From JBLRWS01 sp047921075 (GTDB lineage Bacteria; Bacteroidota; Rhodothermia; Balneolales; Balneolaceae): a stretch of 64,000 bases of DNA. Location: NCBI GenBank assembly GCA_047921075.1, contig JBLRWS010000005.1, forward strand, positions 1 to 64,000, read 5' to 3'. Position 1 is the stretch's first letter, and each line of letters begins with the position of its first letter. Below are positions 35,725 through 42,822 of the stretch, piece by piece. A model generated the notes under the pieces. That model ran no database searches. It saw nothing but the letters and a program-made list of their open reading frames with translations, and was not told the DNA's origin. The position numbers and the translations under genes are program-made.

Positions 35725-38115
35725 ATGGGAAAATCGCTACACCTACTACTATTTATTCTTGTTCTCACGATGATGCCCCTCCGGGTTCATGCGCAAATCA
35801 TTATTTTGCATGATTATCAGCTGGTGGAGGTTGTATTCACAGATTCTGAAAAAAGGTCTACACCGAATTTGCGCACACTGTCTGTGGATGATCTCTTCTT
35901 TTTACCTTCTCATCAGCAAGAATCCACCGAGCAGATTGCTGTAAATACCGGTTCCGGGCTTGCTGTGGCTGCACGGGCCAGCCGCGAAAATGAGTTCGTA
36001 CACTCAGCTTTTCGGATAGAGAATGGCACAGAGCGCCCTTTCGGTACCCTTACCTTTGCGTTTGATCTTGTGTACCGATACCAAGACGGTTCTGAGCCCG
36101 GTAATCTCTATTTCGAATATCGAACCCAAAATGGCCGCTGGAAGTCTGTTGAAAGTGCGGCACTGCGTACAGCTCGGGTCGCCCCCGATCCCGGCGAGTG
36201 GAACTACATCTCTACACAGTTTACGCTCAGCGATATTTTTCTATCCCCCGGCGAAGAGGTGCACATCCGCTGGCTTTATGATGAGAGCTGGGAAAGAGAA
36301 ACCGAAGCAGTTATGGCTCTGCAGCGGCTTGAGGTGATGCCGCGTCCGTTTGAGTTTGCGACGATTCAAAACGGAGAGCTGATGGTTACCGAAATTTTAC
36401 CATATGTTGATGAAGGAAGATTTCGCGGCGAATTTATAGAGATCTACAATCCGGGACCGGATTCAATTTTACTGCAAGGTATTGCCGTCGCCACCCAAGC
36501 CGGAAGCTATCGAATACAGACCGACAAAATCCTGCCCCCATACCAGCTCTTTACAATCGGTTCCGTGAGCAATCCATCGGAAGATACAGTTCTGGATTAC
36601 GTCTACGAAAAACCGTTGATTACCACCTTAAGTGGTACCGTATTCCTTCAATACAATGACCGTGAACTGGCACGCATTACCTATTCTGCTCCTGAGCCGG
36701 GTGTTGCCATGCAGCTTACGCATACTGCAGCGGCCAGAGACGGATACACAAGCATGCAGGATCTGGAACCGGTTTCAATACGCCGGGCCGATGGCCTGTT
36801 TGCAAGCCCGGGCTCGCTTCCTGCAGAGAAACGGTTTACACGGATTCGCCACAATCCCGGATGGACACTCTTCTCCGCACCGGGGCCTCCTATGTCTGGT
36901 GCAATGTCGCCCACGCTAAGCGACGTCCGGGTGTATCCGATTCAATGGGATGAAACCGGCTTTTTTACAGACCCGCAGGCAGGGGAGGAGCTCTTCTTCA
37001 TCCGCTCTGAGGAGGGTGCAACTCGATCGTACCTAAACCGGGAGTTTTCGTGGATGCCGCTCGGCGAGGCAGACGGCAAGTACCTGTATGCAAATGCGAA
37101 CGGCAAACCGATGTCGATACATAGTTTGCGAGATGCACTGGGTACAGCGCCGGACGGATGGCTTATTTGGGATGCCCGATCCGCCCGCTTTGACTATCAG
37201 CCGGCAGATGAAGACCCCGTTGCAGCTCCGTGGAGTGTGGTGATGATCAGCCGTGAAGTGGCATATACCGAAGAAACGAACAATGTGAGGGGCGATTCGC
37301 GCAATGCCGAATTTCAAATCCCGTTGGTATTGGCAAACCGGGAGGAGGGGGGTTCCGTACGCGCAGAAATCAGGGTAGATACCCGGCAGCTACAAGATGA
37401 AAGAGATCAGCTACCCGCTTTTTTCCCACTTTCTGCCGGAACGGTTCATCAGGAAAAAGATCACTTGGCTCTTGGGCTACGTTCTGTAACGAATCCAAAT
37501 TTTTCGAACCGACCATCGAGCTATATCCGACACACACTCAATGAGGACGGCCGTGCTCAGTTTTTACTGGATCTCTACAGCAGTGATCGCTCCGGACAAT
37601 ACACACTGCATTGGCGCGGTATGCAGGTCCATGATGAGGCATGGATCGTTGAACTGACCCATCTCCCCACCGGCCGAACCGTGAATATGCTGGAAGAGAG
37701 TGAAATTACGTTGCCGGCCATTCATCGGATACCCGAACCCACAGATAATGGCCCGCACATTCAACCGATGACCCCAACCGATTCCGATTGGTTGATCAGC
37801 ATCTACCCGCAGGAAGTATTATCGGAACGCCCAGAGCAAGACGAAATACCCGAATCGGTGAATCTGCGGCAAAATTATCCAAATCCGTTCAATCCGGCTA
37901 CCACCATCTCCTTTTATTTGCCAGAACAGCAGCACGTACGATTGTCGGTATTCAATATCGTCGGGCAGCAGGTAGAGTTGCTTGAAGAGGGTACCCTGCA
38001 GGCCGGCGATCACACCCGGGTTTGGGATGCTACTTCTATGCCAAGCGGGGTGTACATTATTCATCTGGAGGCGGGACAGCAAATTTTTTCAAGAAAAATG
38101 ACGTTAATAAAGTAA
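35725..38115 (+). CDS. Secreted protein with lamin-tail-like domain and type IX (T9SS type A) sorting domain
   Basis: A 796-residue exported protein. A signal peptide (LHLLLFILVLTMMPLRVHAQ) is followed by a jellyroll-like region, then a segment (MVTEILPYVDEGRFRGEF, IEIYNPGPDSILLQGIAVA) typical of lamin-tail domains at about residues 218-300. The last 86 residues are a T9SS type A sorting domain: NYPNPFNPATTISFYLP, LSVFNIVGQQV, MPSGVYIIHLEAG and a final KMTLIK. This domain directs passage through the outer membrane by the type IX system and attachment or release at the surface. A GTG six bases upstream is a weaker start. Function of the cargo is unknown. Confidence 0.87.
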   Translation: MGKSLHLLLFILVLTMMPLRVHAQIIILHDYQLVEVVFTDSEKRSTPNLRTLSVDDLFFLPSHQQESTEQIAVNTGSGLAVAARASRENEFVHSAFRIENGTERPFGTLTFAFDLVYRYQDGSEPGNLYFEYRTQNGRWKSVESAALRTARVAPDPGEWNYISTQFTLSDIFLSPGEEVHIRWLYDESWERETEAVMALQRLEVMPRPFEFATIQNGELMVTEILPYVDEGRFRGEFIEIYNPGPDSILLQGIAVATQAGSYRIQTDKILPPYQLFTIGSVSNPSEDTVLDYVYEKPLITTLSGTVFLQYNDRELARITYSAPEPGVAMQLTHTAAARDGYTSMQDLEPVSIRRADGLFASPGSLPAEKRFTRIRHNPGWTLFSAPGPPMSGAMSPTLSDVRVYPIQWDETGFFTDPQAGEELFFIRSEEGATRSYLNREFSWMPLGEADGKYLYANANGKPMSIHSLRDALGTAPDGWLIWDARSARFDYQPADEDPVAAPWSVVMISREVAYTEETNNVRGDSRNAEFQIPLVLANREEGGSVRAEIRVDTRQLQDERDQLPAFFPLSAGTVHQEKDHLALGLRSVTNPNFSNRPSSYIRHTLNEDGRAQFLLDLYSSDRSGQYTLHWRGMQVHDEAWIVELTHLPTGRTVNMLEESEITLPAIHRIPEPTDNGPHIQPMTPTDSDWLISIYPQEVLSERPEQDEIPESVNLRQNYPNPFNPATTISFYLPEQQHVRLSVFNIVGQQVELLEEGTLQAGDHTRVWDATSMPSGVYIIHLEAGQQIFSRKMTLIK

Positions 38116-38199
38116 CAGATGACTCTTTTTATTTTACACAACACGTTTCAACTACTATCTTCTTTCGACCCATAAATCAAACCAACCATTCAATAATTC

Positions 38200-39015
38200 A
38201 TGCAGTATAAAGAAGCTCAGGAGACCAAGATTCCCGAGATAGGACTTGGAACCTATAAACTCATCGGCAAGGAGTGTAAGCGAGTTGTACAGCAAGCGTT
38301 AGATCTTGGCTATACGCACATCGACACCGCCCAGATGTACAAAAATGAGACGGAAATTGGTCAGGCTATCAAGCATGCACCGGTTTCCCGGGAAGAGCTG
38401 TTCATCACCACCAAACTCTGGCACACCAATCTTGAGTACGACGATGTGCTGCAAACAACCGAAGAGAGCCTGGAGCAGCTGCAAACGCCCTATGTTGATC
38501 TGTTGCTCATTCATTGGCCCAACCCGTCGGTTTCCCTCAAGCGTACGCTGGAAGCCATGATGGTTTTGCGGGATCAGGGCAAGGCGCTTCAAATCGGTGT
38601 AAGCAACTTTCCGCTGAGCCTAATGAAAGAGGTGGTTGAGGAGTTGCATATACCCATTTTTTGCAATCAGGTAGAATTCCATCCATTTCTGGGACAATTC
38701 GATCTTCTGGATTACTCGTACGATCACGATTTTCTGGTAACCGCATACAGTCCGCTGGCACAGGGCAAAGTACCCGAATCAGAGATTTTGCAAGAGATTG
38801 GCAACCGCTATGGAAAAACTCCGGTACAGGTAGCACTCCGGTGGCTGATTGAGCAGGAAAACGTGATTGCCATTCCCAAAGCATCGTCTGCCGAACATCT
38901 GCAACAAAACATGGACATTTTTGATTTTGAGCTGTCAGATGATGAGTTTGAAAAAATTGATGCTCTGGATAAGAGCCAACGGATTGTAAATCCCTCCTTT
39001 GCGCCCAAATGGTAG
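38200..39015 (+). CDS. Aldo/keto reductase
   Basis: A 271-residue NADPH-dependent (alpha/beta)8 reductase, close to bacterial 2,5-diketo-D-gluconate reductases. The catalytic tetrad is D42, Y47, K72 and H105 (HIDTAQMYKNE, ITTKLW, LLLIHWP). The cofactor-binding end is IAIPKASSAEHLQQN, whose basic and serine residues favour NADPH. The physiological substrate is unknown; likely candidates are small aldehydes such as methylglyoxal. It appears to be monocistronic. Confidence 0.9.
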   Translation: MQYKEAQETKIPEIGLGTYKLIGKECKRVVQQALDLGYTHIDTAQMYKNETEIGQAIKHAPVSREELFITTKLWHTNLEYDDVLQTTEESLEQLQTPYVDLLLIHWPNPSVSLKRTLEAMMVLRDQGKALQIGVSNFPLSLMKEVVEELHIPIFCNQVEFHPFLGQFDLLDYSYDHDFLVTAYSPLAQGKVPESEILQEIGNRYGKTPVQVALRWLIEQENVIAIPKASSAEHLQQNMDIFDFELSDDEFEKIDALDKSQRIVNPSFAPKW

Positions 39016-39021
39016 GCATTT

Positions 39022-39085
39022 CGTTCGTTTTTGTTCAGCCGTTCATTAATTAATCAAAATGACCTGTTACGAACGAAAACGAACG
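39022..39085. repeat. Imperfect 15-bp inverted repeat
   Basis: CGTTCGTTTTTGTTC at 39022-39036 and GAACGAAAACGAACG at 39071-39085 are reverse complements with one mismatch, separated by 34 bases that include an AT-rich centre (TTAATTAATTAA-like). No T run follows, so it is not an obvious terminator. It could be an operator or a long-loop hairpin after the aldo/keto reductase gene. Confidence 0.5.
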
Positions 39086-39262
39086 ATAGAGGATTAAAAA
39101 ATCAGACTATTTCATTCTCGGAATAGCTCTGCTCTCTATGTTACTCTCCATTACGCTTTGGTTTAGCGGTTCTGCCGATGCCGGACTCTTTGTGGGTATA
39201 TAGGTAGCGTCCATTCTTGGATTTGGGGCGTATTTTAAAATCCTATCGAATGGAGGCCTCAA

Positions 39263-39406
39263 ATGAATATTCCTTTTCTGTTCAGTTCCGGTATCAGTGT
39301 AGTCATACTTTTGTTGGTCGGTCTCTTCTACACATTCAAGGAGTTTAAAGAGATGCAAAAGCACCCCGAAGACTACAGAAGAAAGTACGACCGCGCTAGA
39401 CGATGA
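39263..39406 (+). CDS. 47-residue single-pass membrane protein
   Basis: A short gene with a good ribosome-binding site (GGAGG at 39252-39256, six bases before the ATG). The protein reads MNIPFLFSSGISVVILLLVG, then LFYTFKEFKEMQKHPEDY, then RRKYDRARR. A transmembrane helix covers residues 5-23, followed by a charged cytoplasmic tail. The base composition and the amphipathic tail look like a real coding region. It overlaps a minus-strand open frame that shows no such features. It has no recognised family; small helix-plus-tail proteins often modulate membrane complexes. Confidence 0.6.
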   Translation: MNIPFLFSSGISVVILLLVGLFYTFKEFKEMQKHPEDYRRKYDRARR

Positions 39407-39413
39407 AAAGTCA

Positions 39414-40166
39414 CTAAACTGAAACGGCTTCCCAACGGCTTTCACCACGCGCTATCACTTCGCGGCTATCTTTATCAGTTATTTCGTGAATAATAGTGCC
39501 GGTATCAGCTGATGATCGAACCACGAGCTCATCACGCATACGTGCCTCTTTGTAATATTGCAGCTCAAAAGATGTGCATTGATGTCCGTTCTGCCACTCT
39601 TCCGGTAAAAAATCCAACATCCATGCGATATAGCGGGTATTGTTTACGTGCCCATTCATATCCAGATCGGTTTGGCCTACGGTAACCAACGTTTCATTCT
39701 CGCTATGATCTATTGTGGGTAACGGATTTTTGTTGGGCTCAAGAAGATGTCCGGAATCGTCCAGCCCAAGTTCCATAATCTCATTCGGGAGCCGAACAGG
39801 GCGTTTTTTTTGCACATCTAAAACCATCCACTGGCTAATCCCTTTCGCGATGATTTCTCCCGTTTCGGTATGCAATGCATAGTCTCTGAAAGCGCGAAGC
39901 CCGTCGCCGGAAGAGGGACGGGTTGAAACCGTGATAGAATCCCACCTTTTCGGATAGTGCTCAACCGTGATGTGCAGCCGATAGAGAACCCAGGTCAGTC
40001 CCCGCTTGTGCAAATCGGCAATATCAAAATGCAACTGTTGCGCGTGCAAGCCGGCTGCTTCCTGAAAATAGTTGGCGATATGTGCCACTCCTGCATATCC
40101 GTCTTTACCGACTTCGTAAGAACGAACCTGAAGAGGCCATTTGTAGCGCTGTTGATTCACAATCAA
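39414..40166 (-). CDS. Acyl-ACP thioesterase family protein
   Basis: A 250-residue double hot-dog protein of the acyl-ACP thioesterase family, which releases free fatty acids from acyl carrier protein in the cytoplasm. The N-terminal hot dog shows FQEAAGLHAQQL and TWVLYRLHI, and the C-terminal one carries the catalytic Asp/Asn/His segment DLDMNGHVNNTRYIAWMLDF (D, N and H visible). It matches FatA-like bacterial members in length and motif order. It is convergent with the 47-residue membrane protein gene eight bases away. Confidence 0.88.
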   Translation of the reverse strand: MIVNQQRYKWPLQVRSYEVGKDGYAGVAHIANYFQEAAGLHAQQLHFDIADLHKRGLTWVLYRLHITVEHYPKRWDSITVSTRPSSGDGLRAFRDYALHTETGEIIAKGISQWMVLDVQKKRPVRLPNEIMELGLDDSGHLLEPNKNPLPTIDHSENETLVTVGQTDLDMNGHVNNTRYIAWMLDFLPEEWQNGHQCTSFELQYYKEARMRDELVVRSSADTGTIIHEITDKDSREVIARGESRWEAVSV

Positions 40167-40212
40167 AACAATTAGTAGTGAAATAGTGACATCAGGCGGA
40201 CTCTATACCGGC

Positions 40213-40566
40213 CTATTCGATCGTTTCAATCTCAGAGATGACCGCAGAGTTTCCGGTGCTTTCGATGGTAAAGAACACACTATCTTGCGCCTGGATGTTT
40301 AGCAGAACAGATGTATCTCGAACCGAAAAGGCCATTGACATAGCCCCCATAAATCCGGGAATATCACCGTGGTCGATAATGACGTTGCGTTTGCTCGGTG
40401 GCACCGATACGACCGTACCGTATCCCTCAAAATATTGAGGTTCGATAGCTTCTGCATCTGCGGAGGCAGATTGAGATGTGTGGTCGTGTTCACCGCCGCA
40501 AGCCGTGAAACCGATGCCGATCGCTAACAGAATAGTAACCATTCTATAAAATTGATGCATATTCAT
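40213..40566 (-). CDS. CusF-like copper-binding lipoprotein
   Basis: A 117-residue protein from the ATG at 40566. The signal peptide ends in the lipobox FTAC, so it is probably lipid-anchored in the periplasm or outer membrane. The core IIDHGDIPGFMGAMSMAFSV carries the histidine and the Met-x-Met pair that bind copper in CusF-type domains; the position of CusF's tryptophan is not a tryptophan. This pattern is also found at the start of some Sco-type proteins. It reads divergently from a TlpA-like thiol protein, and with the two cysteine proteins beyond it suggests a copper/thiol island. Confidence 0.8.
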   Translation of the reverse strand: MNMHQFYRMVTILLAIGIGFTACGGEHDHTSQSASADAEAIEPQYFEGYGTVVSVPPSKRNVIIDHGDIPGFMGAMSMAFSVRDTSVLLNIQAQDSVFFTIESTGNSAVISEIETIE

Positions 40567-40663
40567 ATGATTTTTAACTGTAATTCGTGTTCTTTCAAAT
40601 GAAAACAGATTTAACGTACGGTGCAAACATACGCAAGATCTCCCAAAAGGTATTCACAAAAGA

Positions 40664-41230
40664 ATGAAACGTAGAATCAATATGCGAACTCCACTATACA
40701 TCATAACCATCATCGCGCTCGGGTTGGCCGGATGCAGCTCTTCCCCGGAATCCAATTCATCCACATCCCAGCAGGCATCAACGCAGCCGCAGGAGCGAAC
40801 GGTGTTTTCGTTCGGTGATGCCTTGCCCGATTACAATTTTACCACGTTAAACGGGGATGAAATTCAAATGTCGGACTATGAAGGGAAAGTATTGATCCTG
40901 AACTTTTGGGCCACTTGGTGCGGTCCCTGCCGCAGAGAAATTCCGGAGCTTGTGGAGTTGCAGGATGAGCTTGGGAAGTATGGCGTTGAAATTATTGGCA
41001 TCTCTCTTGATGAAGAGGGCTTTGCCGCCGTAGAGCCATTTTTAGCATCTTTTGATATGAACTACACCATTGTTCACGATGATTATACCTACGGAAACCG
41101 GCTGGGTGGGGTGTATATGCTCCCTACCACCTATATCATCGATCGGGAAGGAAAGCTGGCTTTTCGAAAAATCGGAGAGGTAACCAAAGAGGAGTTACTT
41201 CCCGAGCTGGCAGACATGATTGAAGGGTAG
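40664..41230 (+). CDS. TlpA-family thiol-disulfide oxidoreductase lipoprotein
   Basis: A 188-residue thioredoxin-fold protein. The lipoprotein signal has lipobox LAGC, then a Ser/Thr/Gln-rich linker, then an AhpC/TSA-type thioredoxin domain from about residue 45. The redox motif is FWATWCGPCR with C86 and C89, and the cis-proline region is MLPTTYIIDREG. It probably reduces periplasmic cysteines, for example in copper centres or cytochrome c maturation. An internal ATG at 40682 is an alternative start; KRR before the hydrophobic region supports the upstream one. Confidence 0.88.
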   Translation: MKRRINMRTPLYIITIIALGLAGCSSSPESNSSTSQQASTQPQERTVFSFGDALPDYNFTTLNGDEIQMSDYEGKVLILNFWATWCGPCRREIPELVELQDELGKYGVEIIGISLDEEGFAAVEPFLASFDMNYTIVHDDYTYGNRLGGVYMLPTTYIIDREGKLAFRKIGEVTKEELLPELADMIEG

Positions 41231-41403
41231 AGCACGGCTCAGGCCGATGTTCTGCTCAGGTTACGCAATTCTAAAATATTTCTAACATTTGCCACAAAAT
41301 GATTCAACTCTACAGCAACTTGAGTAGGTTCCCAAAAGACGCACCCCACATCGATGGGATTTGTGTTTAAACGTTTAACTCAATTTTAAATAGGAGAACT
41401 CTT

Positions 41404-41838
41404 ATGAAACAATTAATCGCAGTAATAGCAGCAGCTGGTTTTCTGTTCGCTTTTATCCCCGTTGACAATGCCACAACCAACGAGGCAGAAATCAACGATT
41501 CGGTAACCGTGACAGGAACACTGGTTGATTCCAAATGCTACGGCGAAATGCCATCCATGAACAAAGGCAACGAGCACGTTGTTATGAAAGATGGACAGCA
41601 AATGAAAATGCCAAATTGTGCAACAGCATGTGCAAACATGGGCATTCCTGCAGCCATTGCAACAGCTGACGGTAAAACCGTTACAGTGATTGCACCAGCC
41701 GGCCAACTTGCCGAGCACATGGAGAAAGAAATTCGTGTGCAAGGACGCATGGCCTATGATGGTGGCCTCATTCCCGACAAAGTAGAAGTACGGGACGGAC
41801 GCCGATGGAAAGAAGTGGCTATCGCATTCATGATGTAA
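41404..41838 (+). CDS. Periplasmic three-cysteine protein (paralogue 1)
   Basis: A 144-residue exported protein with a signal peptide (LIAVIAAAGFLFAFIP) and a good Shine-Dalgarno (TAGGAGAA). The motif VTGTLVDSKCY (C45) is followed by CATACANMGIP (C72 and C76, a CxxxC) and a conserved tail IRVQGRM. The next gene encodes a diverged copy with the same three cysteines at the same relative places. Cys plus CxxxC, with a nearby histidine and Met-rich stretch (QQMKMP), suggests metal binding as in Sco or CuA sites, but this is inference. I do not know a named family for it. Confidence 0.75.
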   Translation: MKQLIAVIAAAGFLFAFIPVDNATTNEAEINDSVTVTGTLVDSKCYGEMPSMNKGNEHVVMKDGQQMKMPNCATACANMGIPAAIATADGKTVTVIAPAGQLAEHMEKEIRVQGRMAYDGGLIPDKVEVRDGRRWKEVAIAFMM

Positions 41839-41856
41839 TCCATCTCTATCGGAATA

Positions 41857-41893
41857 AAAGCGGGAGCAGGTAGCTGTATCCCGCTTTTTTTCT
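41857..41893 (+). terminator. Hairpin terminator after paralogue 1
   Basis: AAAGCGGGA pairs with TCCCGCTTT around a 13-base loop and is followed by seven T. It sits in the 76-base gap between the two cysteine-protein genes, so they are probably separate or attenuated transcripts. Confidence 0.8.
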
Positions 41894-41914
41894 TTCAAAT
41901 TTATACGATTTACC

Positions 41915-42367
41915 ATGTTACGACAAACCATTTCTCTTTCGTTCTTACTTATTTTAACTGTACTGCTTTTTTCGGCATGTACCGAAGAAGAATTAGCCCC
42001 AGAATATCGGGGTGGTGAACAGGCCCACGCAGTTGGCGACACTCTGCAGGTTACAGGAAGCTTAATCGATTCGCACTGCTACGCACTCGACCCCGACAAT
42101 ACAGGTCACGATCATCAACTGCCTCAGAGTGGCTTTCGGGAAGACTGTGCCGAGTACTGTGCATTGCAAGGGTATCCGGTTGCCGTACTCAATAAAGATG
42201 ACGAAGGCCACGATGTTGTTTGGACCCTGATGACCGCCTCACAAATTTTTGCCGATTATATGACACAGCAGGTACGCGTGCAAGGTACGTTTCGATCCAA
42301 CGGTGTTTTAGATCCACTTCGTGTAGAGCTTTCGGATGGAGAAGATGGATGGATTCGAATTATGTAG
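41915..42367 (+). CDS. Three-cysteine lipoprotein (paralogue 2)
   Basis: A 150-residue protein with a lipoprotein signal (LLFSAC, lipidated C22). It shares its core with the preceding gene: VTGSLIDSHCY (C55), then CAEYCALQGYP (C78 and C82), then VRVQGTF and a matching acidic tail ending near the C-terminus. Between the cysteines lie four histidines and aspartates (GHDHQLP), which paralogue 1 lacks. One copy is soluble and one is lipid-anchored, a common arrangement for partners in metal or electron transfer. It is the last gene before the nrdJ regulatory region. Confidence 0.75.
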   Translation: MLRQTISLSFLLILTVLLFSACTEEELAPEYRGGEQAHAVGDTLQVTGSLIDSHCYALDPDNTGHDHQLPQSGFREDCAEYCALQGYPVAVLNKDDEGHDVVWTLMTASQIFADYMTQQVRVQGTFRSNGVLDPLRVELSDGEDGWIRIM

Positions 42368-42458
42368 ACACTACTATTTTAAATATGTTTATTTTATAGT
42401 AAATACGATGATAATTAATCAAGTTACACGCTATAATAAATAATAATAAAACTGATTT

Positions 42459-42684
42459 TGTGGATAACTCTTCCATTTTGTGGAAAACTCACAAATCACT
42501 GTAATTCCTCTCTTTAAGCGTTTACTTGTGTATTCCGCCTCCCTCTTATGTGGTTTAACCAAACCCGTCAATTGCTGAAAGCCTCTTTTCATCAATTTGT
42601 GGAAACGGCTCATTCTCCCTCGCCGCCTTTCTAATTGAGATGACCCTATTTTTATGTGGATAACTTTTCCCTTTTTGTGGAAAA
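42459..42684 (+). promoter_or_regulatory. Cluster of DnaA boxes upstream of nrdJ
   Basis: Two perfect DnaA boxes (TGTGGATAA, complement of TTATCCACA) lie at 42459-42467 and 42655-42663. Each is followed 20-21 bases later by a one-mismatch box (TGTGGAAAA) at 42479-42487 and 42676-42684. Weaker matches are TGTGGTTTA at 42549-42557 and TGTGGAAAC at 42598-42606. All six point the same way. They fall in an AT-rich, 455-base gene-free region (42368-42822). Either DnaA regulates nrdJ, as it does nrdAB in E. coli, or this is a replication-origin-like element. Confidence 0.75.
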
Positions 42685-42717
42685 ATAGTCCATTTTTCAT
42701 TTGGTGAGCCATAGTTG

Positions 42718-42733
42718 CAAATATATATTGTGT
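42718..42733 (+). promoter_or_regulatory. NrdR-box-like site upstream of nrdJ
   Basis: CAAATATATATTGTGT agrees at 13 of 16 positions with the NrdR box consensus ACACWATATATWGTGT (W is A or T); its right half is perfect. It lies 90 bases before the nrdJ start. NrdR usually binds paired boxes, and I found no second good copy. Confidence 0.5.
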
Positions 42734-42822
42734 ATCACCATAGGGTTTCATCACAGATACTTCGCCCCCCTCGGGCATGGGATACAAATAGACGACTTTA
42801 GAACACTGACACGTATAGACTT

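Noticed and set aside
39107..39448. Minus-strand 113-codon frame downstream of the thioesterase
   Set aside because: It overlaps the thioesterase end and the 47-residue gene, lacks a ribosome-binding site and is of low complexity.
42368..42822. Cobalamin riboswitch upstream of the B12-dependent nrdJ
   Set aside because: I could not find the conserved B12-box core or the expected stem arrangement; the region is dominated by DnaA-type boxes.
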